NCBI GenBank assembly: GCA_018221165.1
Contig: JAAOYD010000034.1
Coordinates: forward strand, 1 to 17,885
Direction of reading: 5' to 3'
From: Candidatus Woesearchaeota archaeon
Lineage (GTDB): Archaea > Nanobdellota > Nanobdellia > Woesearchaeales > UBA525
Length of the DNA stretch: 17,885 bases
Made by a program: the position numbers and the translations under genes. The notes under the pieces are model-generated. The model was not told where the DNA came from. It did no database searches and worked only from the letters and a program-made list of their open reading frames with translations. This document shows positions 1-6,692 of this stretch, in pieces (position 1 is the first letter of the stretch; each line of letters begins with the position of its first letter).

Positions 1-84
1 GGACTAGGAGAACCAGTGACGGCGCTTCACCCCCGGACTAAAGCCACGGGGTACTCGCGCCTTTATTTTCAGTATAGAAAATAA
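1..84 (+). CDS. 3' end of a reading frame cut by the window edge (unrecognised)
   Basis: From base 1 an open frame of 27 codons runs to TAA at 82-84. It reads GLGEPVTALHPR and then ends GYSRLYFQYRK, which looks like an ordinary protein C-terminus. I do not recognise the family. The evidence is weak because 27 open codons can occur by chance. The same bases also fold: GGCGC at 21-25 pairs with GCGCC at 57-61, and CCCCG at 31-35 pairs with CGGGG at 47-51, followed by a T-rich run. The stretch could therefore be the 3' end of a structured RNA instead. Sequence upstream of the window would decide. Confidence 0.35.
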   Translation, partial: GLGEPVTALHPRTKATGYSRLYFQYRK

Positions 85-100
85 TATAATTCTAGAGGAA

Positions 101-133
101 TATATATAAAGAGTAGTCACTTCGTAGTGATTA
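101..133 (+). promoter_or_regulatory. TATA box plus palindromic operator candidate
   Basis: TATATATAAA lies at 101-110, about 28 bases before the ATG at 134, so the mRNA is probably leaderless. Between box and start lies an inverted repeat: TAGTCACT (114-121), a TCGT spacer, and AGTGATTA (126-133), with seven of eight positions complementary. It covers the expected transcription start, as an archaeal repressor site would. The downstream gene encodes an HTH protein, so autoregulation is possible, but that is inference. Confidence 0.5.
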
Positions 134-1120
134 ATGATTGATGTGCTTTCCTATTTGGGACAGTTCTTCGGAAAGGGTCAACCTAGCGATGGGCATCTTC
201 GTTCTGCAAGTGTGAAGAAGATATACAATCCTGGAAGGTCCTATTGTCTCCAACCAGACTCAGTAGAAGTCATCAAAGATGAGCAACCTGTTGTCAACGA
301 CGAACCCATGCCTGAGCTCGAACCTGAGCTCTTGAAACCAGAGATGCAGGTGGATTATGTCGAACAGGGAGCTATCGAAGGAATCAAAGGCTCACCGTAT
401 ACTACTTTGGAATCGCGGATACCGAATGAATGGACGCGGATGACAGGGTTGCCTTCGGCGAGGGTCAATACCATCCTCGATGAGCATGTCAACGTATCCT
501 ACGAGCGTTGGCGGGAAATACGTGAGAAATACGATGTCAATATGGGTGAAGGTGAATGGTCGAACGAGAAGCGTCTCATGGGAGAGAGCATCGAAGATAT
601 ATTCGATGAACTCACCTCAGAAGACCTCTTGGGTCTTGTCGATGACGAGTATGAAACAAACGGTGAGATGCGACTGTCTTTGCGAGAGCGTTTGAATAGT
701 GGAACTTTGGAAGAGCGACACTGGATAGCGGCACAGCTCTATGATAGATGCCGCAATGATGAACAGTACCAGAGCATAGACACGATTCTCGAAAAGACTG
801 ATGTCAAGAAGTATGCGTTGATGAAAGAAGTCGACGCGCGAGGTATTGAAAAACGAGCAATCACCACCGAGCGGAAGCGCGAGAAACGTCGTGGTGAAGT
901 CGCCAGTTACATGATTGACGGTGAAGGTTCTGTGAAAGACCTCGCCGAAAGACTTGGTTGTAGCACTTCAACTATTTATCACGATATGAGTGTTGTTCGT
1001 TTTGAGGAATCAGAGAAGCGTGAGGAGTTCATAGAGAACCATGCTGAGATAATGGAACGGTTCGAGAAACATACTGAACATTCAAAAACGGTGAACGATT
1101 ACCATACACCGTCCCGATGA
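134..1120 (+). CDS. HTH-containing hypothetical protein
   Basis: A 328-residue soluble protein of no family I recognise. The C-terminal part (about residues 265-292) reads VKDLAERLGCSTSTIYHDMSVV, a clear helix-turn-helix with the usual A...L....STI spacing, so DNA binding is likely. A second segment near residues 98-128 (TRMTGLPSARVNTILDEHV) may be another HTH. Residues 40-75 are rich in Pro and Glu and are probably disordered. The region just before the HTH is Arg/Lys-rich (about residues 238-256). The ATG follows a good TATA box at leaderless distance and a palindrome that could be its own operator. The protein could be a transcription factor or a plasmid/phage-type regulator. Confidence 0.75.
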   Translation: MIDVLSYLGQFFGKGQPSDGHLRSASVKKIYNPGRSYCLQPDSVEVIKDEQPVVNDEPMPELEPELLKPEMQVDYVEQGAIEGIKGSPYTTLESRIPNEWTRMTGLPSARVNTILDEHVNVSYERWREIREKYDVNMGEGEWSNEKRLMGESIEDIFDELTSEDLLGLVDDEYETNGEMRLSLRERLNSGTLEERHWIAAQLYDRCRNDEQYQSIDTILEKTDVKKYALMKEVDARGIEKRAITTERKREKRRGEVASYMIDGEGSVKDLAERLGCSTSTIYHDMSVVRFEESEKREEFIENHAEIMERFEKHTEHSKTVNDYHTPSR

Positions 1121-1178
1121 TGACGTTTATCCCCAGCTAACCATGATGAGAGAAGTAACTGCAGAGGGACATTTCACA

Positions 1179-1505
1179 ATGAATAACTACCAAAAATTGC
1201 GGACAGGGCTAAGAGATGTTCTTGGTGACAAAGACTTAATGTTAGCGATTAAGGCTGGTGCTGCAGCGTTGGCATTAGGAACCTTGTTTGCTATAGCTTA
1301 TCATTCTCAAACCGGACGTTCTCAGAAACCGTTGCCGCCAATATCTACAGCGACTCCCGCACAATATGTGGCACCGCCCCCTACACCGACTCCGATACCT
1401 TTTCTTATAGGTGAAAAACGAATTGAAAGTCTTGACGACCTAGAAGCGGTGAGTTTAGGCACTCTAGCAACGCATTCCATCGAGTCGATGGGTTATAATT
1501 TCTAA
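1179..1505 (+). CDS. Small single-pass membrane protein with Pro/Thr linker
   Basis: Hypothetical protein of 108 residues. A charged N-terminus is followed by one hydrophobic helix (AIKAGAAALALGTLFAIAYH) and then a Pro/Thr-rich stretch (PPPTPTPIP) that would sit as a stalk outside the membrane, ending in a short polar tail. I chose ATG 1179 because GAGGG at 1164-1168 precedes it at ribosome-binding distance. A TATA-like GTTTAT at 1125-1130 would start transcription near 1155, downstream of the alternative ATG at 1143. The alternative start adds 12 residues. It follows the HTH gene closely on the same strand. No function can be assigned. Confidence 0.6.
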   Translation: MNNYQKLRTGLRDVLGDKDLMLAIKAGAAALALGTLFAIAYHSQTGRSQKPLPPISTATPAQYVAPPPTPTPIPFLIGEKRIESLDDLEAVSLGTLATHSIESMGYNF

Positions 1506-1519
1506 AAAAAAGTTGTTTT
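1504..1519. terminator. Shared T-tract terminator between convergent genes
   Basis: Twelve bases separate the two convergent stop codons. The + strand carries A8 then TTGTTTT, so both strands have T-runs just past their stop codon (T8 on the minus strand). Archaeal RNA polymerase terminates at such T-tracts without a hairpin, so this probably ends both transcripts. Confidence 0.45.
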
Positions 1520-3476
1520 AGCAACCAGCTAATGCTGCCAGTTCGTGCTCTTCCAGGCTGCCTAGGTGCTTGTTGCCATCGATGCTCCAGGTCGGGAACA
1601 AGTCCGCGGCCGCACAACCATCTGTGCAGTCCTTCACGAGCACCATTGAGCCATACTTCGCGGCTTCGTCCATGCTCGCCGTCGCCCATTCTGCAGTATA
1701 GAGAATGACTGACTTGGTCTGCAGGCAACTCGCCAGGTCGTCGACTGGGGCTGGCTCTTCAGCTTTTACCACCGGATCAAGAACCACTGGGCACGCTTGG
1801 AACTCGCAGTCAGGCGCAACTCTCACGACGAGGCTGCCGTCAGCACACTGCTTGATATCTGCAGGGCATGCAATGGGTTCTGGAACTGGTTCAGAAATTG
1901 ATATCGGTTCGCTCACACCGCCACTGATGTCTACCACAGGCACAGGAACGTACACTATGTCATCAGTAGGTGCGGGTGTTGTGGGCGCCGGACCTGTCTC
2001 TACGACGGGAATCGGGATGATATCCACATCACCAGAAGATGCGGGAGTCTCAACAGGCGCAGGCGTTGCAGCCGCTCCTATCTCCACCGTCGGAATCGGA
2101 ATAATGTCTACATCACCAGTCGGTGTCTCAACAGGCGCAGGTGTTTCTGCAGGACCGGTCTCTACAACGGGAATCGGAATGATATCTACATCACCACTGG
2201 GTGTACTTGCCGGCGTTTCAGCAATGTCCACAACCGGAACTGGCACGAACTCTGTCTCCTCGCTCACTGCAGGAGTTTCAGGAGTTACGTCGACCGTCTC
2301 TGGTGGTCCGTAGGTGATAACTGCGTTCGTCCGGAGGTTCTCGATGAAAGTGCTGTAGGCTTCGCGTCGTGTGTCGCCAGCGAGAATCGCGACGATGTCA
2401 CCCTCGACCTCTGCGTATGGCTTTGTTACAGCCAGCTGATCACTGACTTTGAGGATGATGTGTTGGCCGAACTGGGTCTCCACAATGCGTGTCTCGTCCG
2501 GAGCCATTGCAAAGCTGGCTGCTTCGAACTCAGGCACCATGAAACCGGTGGGGAAGGTGTATTCGCCGCACTTGTCCTTGCTGCCCAGGTCATCGGTGTA
2601 TTCAGTGACGAGTTCGCAGAAGTCATCGCCTGCTTCGTAGCGGGCAACTACTGTTTCCGCTTCGGAGAGTACGGCCGCTGGCTCCAGGTCACCGTTCGCG
2701 ATGAGGATGTGCTTCACCGTGACTTCAGCTCCTGTCTGGAAGCTCGCCTTGTTCTCGTCATAGTAGGCTTGCACTGTTTCTTTGGAAGGGGTAAGGTCTT
2801 TATCCACTGTCTCGGCGAAGAGCTTGTTGATGGTCTGCTGACGCTCGAGCATGTCGCGCATGTCTTCGCTGGTGAGACCAAAGATTGCCAGGTTCTCATT
2901 AATCTGCTCTTCGGTGAGTTCGCTGTCCCAGAGGAGTTCTTGGTAGGCGAGCTCGAGCTCTGCTTCAGTGAGTGTGATGCCACGATTCGCTGCTTCTTCC
3001 ATAAGGAGCTTCTCATCTATCATCTCCTGGAGGACTTGCTCGTCGGTGAGCACCTGCCTATATTGGTCTGGGAGGAGAGCGAGTTGCGTGTCCAGCGCTG
3101 TTCTGGTGATGTCAATACCGTTCACTGTGGCAACGATATCGCTTTGGCTGGTTCCCAGCTGCTCGTTCACGGCGGTGATATCAGTTTCAAAGCCGGGATA
3201 CTTGGCGATGATATCCTTGAGGGTGTATTCACCGCTGGCGAAATCGCTCGAGAGGTCAGTGACGATGATTTCGGAGACGCCTCGGGCGCGGAACGCCTCT
3301 TTTGCCGCCTGCTCTGTCGTCACAACGGGGTATTCTGGCTCTTCTCCTGCGCTGAGCAGGATGGCTGCCACTACAAGGATGAGGACGATGGCTGCACCGA
3401 TGACTGGCCAGATGCCACTGTCTTGTTTCTTGCTGCCTTTCTTGGAATTCCTAGAGACTGATTTCTTACGTGCCAA
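1518..3476 (-). CDS. Membrane-anchored parvulin-type peptidyl-prolyl isomerase (PpiC/SurA-like) with C-terminal thioredoxin-like domain
   Basis: A 652-residue surface chaperone. A Lys/Arg-rich N-terminus is followed by a transmembrane helix (about residues 22-45). A SurA-N-like helical region containing VNGIDITRTALD comes next, then a PpiC rotamase domain (about 250-350) with the signatures VKHILI, LGSKDKCGEY, FGQHIILK. After it come five Pro-rich repeats of the type GDVDIIPIPVVETGPA. A Cys-containing segment and a C-terminal domain resembling the thioredoxin domain of VKOR proteins (FPTWSIDGNKHLG) follow. The usual WCxxC redox motif in that last domain reads WATAS, so it lacks both active cysteines. 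I chose the TTG at 3476 because AAAGGTGGT, a strong Shine-Dalgarno, ends five bases before it. It probably folds exported proteins outside the membrane. It is divergent from radB. Confidence 0.88.
   Translation of the reverse strand: MARKKSVSRNSKKGSKKQDSGIWPVIGAAIVLILVVAAILLSAGEEPEYPVVTTEQAAKEAFRARGVSEIIVTDLSSDFASGEYTLKDIIAKYPGFETDITAVNEQLGTSQSDIVATVNGIDITRTALDTQLALLPDQYRQVLTDEQVLQEMIDEKLLMEEAANRGITLTEAELELAYQELLWDSELTEEQINENLAIFGLTSEDMRDMLERQQTINKLFAETVDKDLTPSKETVQAYYDENKASFQTGAEVTVKHILIANGDLEPAAVLSEAETVVARYEAGDDFCELVTEYTDDLGSKDKCGEYTFPTGFMVPEFEAASFAMAPDETRIVETQFGQHIILKVSDQLAVTKPYAEVEGDIVAILAGDTRREAYSTFIENLRTNAVITYGPPETVDVTPETPAVSEETEFVPVPVVDIAETPASTPSGDVDIIPIPVVETGPAETPAPVETPTGDVDIIPIPTVEIGAAATPAPVETPASSGDVDIIPIPVVETGPAPTTPAPTDDIVYVPVPVVDISGGVSEPISISEPVPEPIACPADIKQCADGSLVVRVAPDCEFQACPVVLDPVVKAEEPAPVDDLASCLQTKSVILYTAEWATASMDEAAKYGSMVLVKDCTDGCAAADLFPTWSIDGNKHLGSLEEHELAALAGC
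1918..2252 (-). repeat. In-frame degenerate tandem repeat, five units of about 26-28 codons
   Basis: Within the parvulin gene five units encode variants of a VPVPVV or IPIPVV core followed by a Thr/Pro-rich spacer. The three central units are the most alike, with their GGAATCGG blocks at 2008, 2092 and 2170, spaced 84 and 78 bases (multiples of three). They form a rigid extended stalk between the isomerase domain and the thioredoxin-like domain. Length variation between strains by slippage or recombination is likely. Confidence 0.7.
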
Positions 3477-3595
3477 AGTTACCACCTTTGAATGCTCTTC
3501 AGGACGGATGGAGGGCTTAAAAATATTGTGGTTATTCGCGAATGATAACAAAATTTAGGGTAACTCATAAAAGGGGCTCTAAGCTCCTCTCTCCT

Positions 3596-4285
3596 ATGGA
3601 GACACGGATTGGCGCTGGTTGCGATGCTATGGACTGGCTGCTCGAGGGTGGCTATGAGAAGGATGTCCTGACCACGATTTATGGACCTCCAGGCGCTGGC
3701 AAGACAAATTTCCTACTCTTGACCATGGCGAACAGCCCTGATTTGGCGGGGAAGAAGATCGTCTATATCGATACTGAAGGGAACTTTTCGCTTTCTCGCT
3801 TCAAGCAATTGACGTCGGACCATAAGGAAATCTTGAAACGTACGATTTTCTTGAAGCCCACGACCTTTGAGGAGCAGCGCAAGGCGTTTGAGAAGCTGCG
3901 GAAGATTGTGACAGCTCGGGTTGGAGTGATTATTCTTGATTCTGCCGCCATGTTGTATCGTTTGGAGCTTGGGAAAACAAAAGATATCTATAATGTGAAC
4001 CGGGAGCTTGGGTTGCAGCTGTCCTACCTTACTGAAATCGCGCGGAAGAAGAACATTCCTGTGTTGGTGACGAATCAAGTGTATGCAGATATTGATTCTG
4101 GCGTTGATGGTCGCACGAAGATGGTTGGCGGTGACATATTACGCTATGCGTCCAAGTGTTTGATTGAGATAAAACGTTTCGCGGGAGGAAAACGCGCTGC
4201 GGTTTTGCAGAAGCATCGGTCATTGCCTGAGAAATCGGTTGAGTTTGTGATTACTGATGACGGGGTAGAACAAGTCGAGAAGTAA
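3596..4285 (+). CDS. radB: DNA repair and recombination protein RadB
   Basis: A 229-residue RecA-superfamily ATPase, the archaeal RadA paralogue thought to modulate recombination. The Walker A motif is GPPGAGKT (residues 30-37) and Walker B is VIILDS. The core after GAGCDAMDWLLEGG matches RadB, and the N-terminal helix-hairpin-helix domain of RadA is absent, as expected for RadB. I chose ATG 3596 rather than the upstream ATG 3542 because RadB proteins begin just before the xxGCxxLDxLLxGG segment, and CATAAAAG (3566-3573) sits 26 bases upstream, giving a leaderless mRNA. The 18 extra residues of the longer version are basic and unlike the family. It is divergent from the parvulin gene, with the two promoters in about 120 bases. 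Confidence 0.9.
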   Translation: METRIGAGCDAMDWLLEGGYEKDVLTTIYGPPGAGKTNFLLLTMANSPDLAGKKIVYIDTEGNFSLSRFKQLTSDHKEILKRTIFLKPTTFEEQRKAFEKLRKIVTARVGVIILDSAAMLYRLELGKTKDIYNVNRELGLQLSYLTEIARKKNIPVLVTNQVYADIDSGVDGRTKMVGGDILRYASKCLIEIKRFAGGKRAAVLQKHRSLPEKSVEFVITDDGVEQVEK

Positions 4286-4314
4286 TTTCTCATCATTTAT
4301 AAGTAAACATAACC

Positions 4315-4332
4315 ATTATATATCATTATAAT
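4315..4332. promoter_or_regulatory. Inverted repeat over the toxin-antitoxin TATA box
   Basis: ATTATA (4315-4320), a six-base spacer and TATAAT (4327-4332) form an inverted repeat that contains the TATA box of the downstream operon, 24 bases or so before its ATG. RHH antitoxins bind short palindromes as dimers to repress their own operon, so this is a likely operator. Much of the symmetry could also be AT-rich chance. Confidence 0.45.
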
Positions 4333-4344
4333 CTCTATAGTTCT

Positions 4345-4545
4345 ATGAACACCACAATAGCGATACCAACAGATATCAGGGACCAGTTAAAGGAGCTGGG
4401 TGAAAAGGGAGAGACCTACGCCAACGTCATCGATCGCCTTGTGAAAAGTGCTCGGAAGCGCATGCTGCACGATCTCCTGATGGACGAGAGCGATTGCGTT
4501 ACTGTCGAGAAGGCACTCGAGGAAGCCAAACGACGATGGCCATAG
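4345..4545 (+). CDS. Antitoxin, RHH/VapB-like (partner of RelE-like toxin)
   Basis: A 66-residue protein. The N-terminal part TTIAIPTDIRDQLKELG has the short beta strand followed by helices typical of ribbon-helix-helix DNA-binding antitoxins, and ETYANVIDRLVKSARK is the second helix region. The C-terminal helix (about residues 45-66) is acidic then basic and would wrap the toxin. The stop codon overlaps the start of the toxin gene (ATGGCCATAG), giving translational coupling. The TATA box at leaderless distance lies in an inverted repeat. Confidence 0.8.
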   Translation: MNTTIAIPTDIRDQLKELGEKGETYANVIDRLVKSARKRMLHDLLMDESDCVTVEKALEEAKRRWP

Positions 4546-4874
4546 TCCTCGTAACGCGTAGTCTCAAACGAGAGATTAACAAGCGTTTCAAGAAGGAAGC
4601 AGTCATCATCTTCGAGCTCTTTAGGTCACTCAAGACGAATCCTAAGAAAGGCAAGCTCCTTTCGCAAGTGAACAAGGTCGCTGTCAAGGAGCTGAAGTAC
4701 AAGAAGTTTCGATTCTTTTTCCTGGTCGACGCTTTCGCAATTAAGTTTCTCTCGATGGAGGATTTGGAAGATATCGTCATCAAGTTTGTTCGCATGGGCG
4801 ACAAGAAGAATCAACAAGATGTTATCGATGAAATCAAAAGAATCTTGAGAAAAATGGGAGAGGAAGGATTTTGA
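4536..4874 (+). CDS. RelE-superfamily toxin
   Basis: A 112-residue basic protein. It has the RelE/ParE shape: N-terminal helices, a loop with NPKKGKLL, then strands ELKYKKFRFFFLVDAFAIKFL and a final strand VIKFVRMGDK. RelE proteins cleave mRNA on the ribosome, and ParE relatives inhibit gyrase; the sequence does not decide between them. ATG 4536 is used because it overlaps the antitoxin stop. An upstream in-frame start at 4494 would lie wholly inside the antitoxin gene. The C-terminal helix is Lys-rich and longer than in minimal RelE. Its stop overlaps the start of a membrane protein gene. Confidence 0.78.
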   Translation: MAIVLVTRSLKREINKRFKKEAVIIFELFRSLKTNPKKGKLLSQVNKVAVKELKYKKFRFFFLVDAFAIKFLSMEDLEDIVIKFVRMGDKKNQQDVIDEIKRILRKMGEEGF

Positions 4875-5176
4875 AAGAGAAAGTAAAGCATCATGGTTTC
4901 GCGCATTTTATCCTGTTCATTGGTTTGTTTGTTCTCGCTGTTGTGATTTTTGGTGGTGTTGCTGATGGACCGTTGATGTCAGGATTGTTCGCTGGTGCCC
5001 AGGTGTATCATTGGATTTCTAGCGGTATTGCTGGTGATGTCGAGAGTATTGGCGCTGCTGCTCCTAGTATTCTTGGTTTGCTCGTTATCTTCATCATCAA
5101 TCTCGCTATCTATTATGTACTAAGTAGTGTGCTGATAGTGCTGTTTAATTTAGTGTTTGGAAAAGAAGGAAAATAA
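4871..5176 (+). CDS. Small two-helix membrane protein coupled to the toxin gene
   Basis: A 101-residue hypothetical protein with a hydrophobic helix near residues 11-30 (FILFIGLFVLAVVIFGGVA), a Gly/Ala-rich amphipathic middle that may form another membrane segment, and a second long helix near 66-95 (ILGLLVIFIINLAIYYVL). It starts with TTG overlapping the toxin TGA (TTGA), preceded by AGGAAGGA, a good ribosome-binding site. No ATG occurs before about residue 35. The coupling makes it the third gene of the toxin-antitoxin operon. Whether it has any part in toxin function is unknown. Confidence 0.7.
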   Translation: MKEKVKHHGFAHFILFIGLFVLAVVIFGGVADGPLMSGLFAGAQVYHWISSGIAGDVESIGAAAPSILGLLVIFIINLAIYYVLSSVLIVLFNLVFGKEGK

Positions 5177-5179
5177 GTT

Positions 5180-5785
5180 TTACTCTGCCGTGAAATCGTC
5201 CACGGTGAACGGGAACGCTTGTCCTTTGTTGTGCAGTCCTTTCGCTTCCATCAAGCCCTGAGTGAGCAGGAAGAAGATGAGGCCAAGAGATTTCTTTCCC
5301 TTGTTGTTGCACGGCACGACGTAGTCGATGTTGTTCGCTGCGTTGTTGGTGTCGCAGAGCGCGATGACCGGGATGCCGATCTTCAATGCGTCATTGATTG
5401 CGTTCCTGTCGGGCCAGGGGTCGGTAATGAAGAGTATCTTCGCTTCGACAAAGTCTTTCAACTGCGTGTTTGTCAAGAGACCTGGTGGGTATCTTCCTGC
5501 GAAGAACTTGACACCTATCATTTCGGCGAGTTTCTTCACGCCTTTCCAGCCGTTCTCTCTTCGACTGACCACAACGATGTCGCTTGGTTCGTAGCGCGTG
5601 AGGAGTTTGACCAGGATGCGGATGCGCTTGTCAATCTCTTCGATGTTCAGGACGCTGAGTCCGTCTGGTCGTGTCTTGTAGATGAAGTCTTTCATGTACT
5701 TCGTCTTGAATTTCGTTCCGATGTGGATGCCTGCCTTGAGGTATTCCTCGTTGGGCACGAGCAAGTTTAGGTTCTCATCAACCAT
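5180..5785 (-). CDS. rpsB: Ribosomal protein uS2 (archaeal/eukaryotic SA type)
   Basis: A 201-residue small-subunit protein that binds late at the head-body junction of the 30S subunit. Family blocks are clear: LKAGIHIGTKFKTKYM, FIYKTRPDGLSVLNI, RYPPGLLTN, LFITDPWPDRNAI, IPVIALCDTNN and DYVVPCNNKGKKSLGLI. Length is normal for the archaeal form. AAGGTGAA ends a few bases before the ATG, so unlike most genes here it has a true leader with a Shine-Dalgarno. A TATA box (TTATAA near 5900-5906) would start the mRNA near 5880, giving a leader of about 95 bases that can fold. In many archaea rpsB sits with rpoN, rpoK and eno; here it stands alone. Confidence 0.95.
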   Translation of the reverse strand: MVDENLNLLVPNEEYLKAGIHIGTKFKTKYMKDFIYKTRPDGLSVLNIEEIDKRIRILVKLLTRYEPSDIVVVSRRENGWKGVKKLAEMIGVKFFAGRYPPGLLTNTQLKDFVEAKILFITDPWPDRNAINDALKIGIPVIALCDTNNAANNIDYVVPCNNKGKKSLGLIFFLLTQGLMEAKGLHNKGQAFPFTVDDFTAE

Positions 5786-5880
5786 AGTTTCACCTTATTA
5801 TTCGTCGGAAGCGATTCAGAATCCTTCCGCGGCTATTATCACCCGCCACAGCTGCTTCACTTGGAAGCGTGGGTAATGGC
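5786..5880 (-). promoter_or_regulatory. Structured 5' leader of rpsB
   Basis: The predicted transcript start (about 26 bases from TTATAA) falls at the outer edge of a folded region. AATGGC and GGGT (5871-5880) pair with GCTATT (5832-5837) and ACCC (5841-5844). Inside, GCTTC (5854-5858) pairs with GAAGC (5864-5868). Nearer the gene, 5806-5829 forms a ten-pair hairpin closed by CGGAAG/CTTCCG with a three-base loop. On the minus strand one pair of the outer stem becomes C-A. Ribosomal protein leaders often bind their own product, so autoregulation by S2 is plausible but unproven. Confidence 0.5.
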
Positions 5881-5987
5881 TGCTGAGAACTAGGTGTGGT
5901 TTATAAGGCTGCCGTTGGTTATTACCATATAGAAAATAAATAAGCTACTACTAAACAGTTAAAAGTGGACAGTGATTTCCTGCCTTC

Positions 5988-6692
5988 ATGCGTCCGTTGA
6001 TTACAATCGAAGGCCATCAGGCAGCTGGGAAAAGTACACTCGGCGAAGCGCTCGGAATACGAATAGGCGCGCAATATCAAGAGACCCGCTCGCTTGTCGA
6101 CCACGTCGGTTCAGGAGCGATGAGCCGTTATCAGGCCTTTATGGACGCCAATCTTCGATTCTCTGACTCCTTTGAAGGAAACGTCTGGGCGACTGTCGTG
6201 AATGGCTATTGGCCCACAACTAAGGCTTCGCATGAGCATCTCCTTGGCTTACTTCACGGTGGCCTAGAGTTGCCTGAAGGCGCTAGCGAACGCCTCTATG
6301 TGCCAAGTGCGGCCATCCTCATGGCAGCGAGTAGCAGTGTGGTTGTCGAACGCCTTGAGAAACGAGGCGAAGAAATCAAGGGACATAACCGACCAATACA
6401 CATGATTAAGACCCTGATGGGAATCAGGCACTATTACGATAACTTAGCTGTTCCATACACAATCATCGATACCAGCATTCTCGACAAGGAACAAACCTTG
6501 GTAGCCGCATTGGAATTCATCGCTGATTATAGTGTGATGGACCGGTCGCCAGTCAAGCTGAGCAGTGTGAACGCAGGGAAGCGCTGGGATTTACATGAAG
6601 CGTCCCCTGAGATGACACCGGAAGCGCAGCGTCATATGAAAGCTGTTATTGCAGCTGAACGTCGTCGTGCTGGCGCGCGTTCTAGAACTTGA
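5988..6692 (+). CDS. P-loop nucleoside/nucleotide kinase-like protein
   Basis: A 234-residue protein beginning LITIEGHQAAGKST, a Walker A (residues 9-17) like that of thymidylate and deoxynucleoside kinases. Later elements fit that superfamily: an Arg-rich lid-like segment ERLEKRGEEIKGHNRP, a Tyr-containing helix GIRHYYDNLAVPY and a strand ending IIDTS. The exact substrate cannot be read; a deoxynucleoside or another small phosphate acceptor is possible. About 50 C-terminal residues are polar and Arg-rich and not part of the core. GTTAAAAG (5958-5965) lies about 26 bases upstream, so the mRNA is leaderless. The 3' end overlaps the convergent CYTH gene by 11 bases. Confidence 0.75.
   Translation: MRPLITIEGHQAAGKSTLGEALGIRIGAQYQETRSLVDHVGSGAMSRYQAFMDANLRFSDSFEGNVWATVVNGYWPTTKASHEHLLGLLHGGLELPEGASERLYVPSAAILMAASSSVVVERLEKRGEEIKGHNRPIHMIKTLMGIRHYYDNLAVPYTIIDTSILDKEQTLVAALEFIADYSVMDRSPVKLSSVNAGKRWDLHEASPEMTPEAQRHMKAVIAAERRRAGARSRT

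Noticed and set aside
1..70. 3' end of an IS605-type element or its guide RNA, suggested by GACTAAAGCCACGGGG
   Set aside because: The hairpins resemble such ends, but no transposase or TnpB motif is visible in the few codons present and the window is cut here. Left as an unrecognised partial frame.
1705..2313. Open frame encoding a Gly/Thr/Ser-rich repeat protein on the + strand
   Set aside because: It is the mirror of the Pro-rich repeats of the parvulin gene and has no promoter or ribosome-binding site.
2460..3461. Long open frame of 333 codons on the + strand
   Set aside because: It is antisense to the parvulin gene, whose domains are clear. The + frame has no recognisable domain and arises from the codon bias of the true gene.
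5806..5829. Possible tRNA T-arm (GATTC...GAATCC)
   Set aside because: The loop lacks the TTCRA spacing, and no acceptor, D or anticodon arms can be placed around it. It fits a simple hairpin in the rpsB leader.
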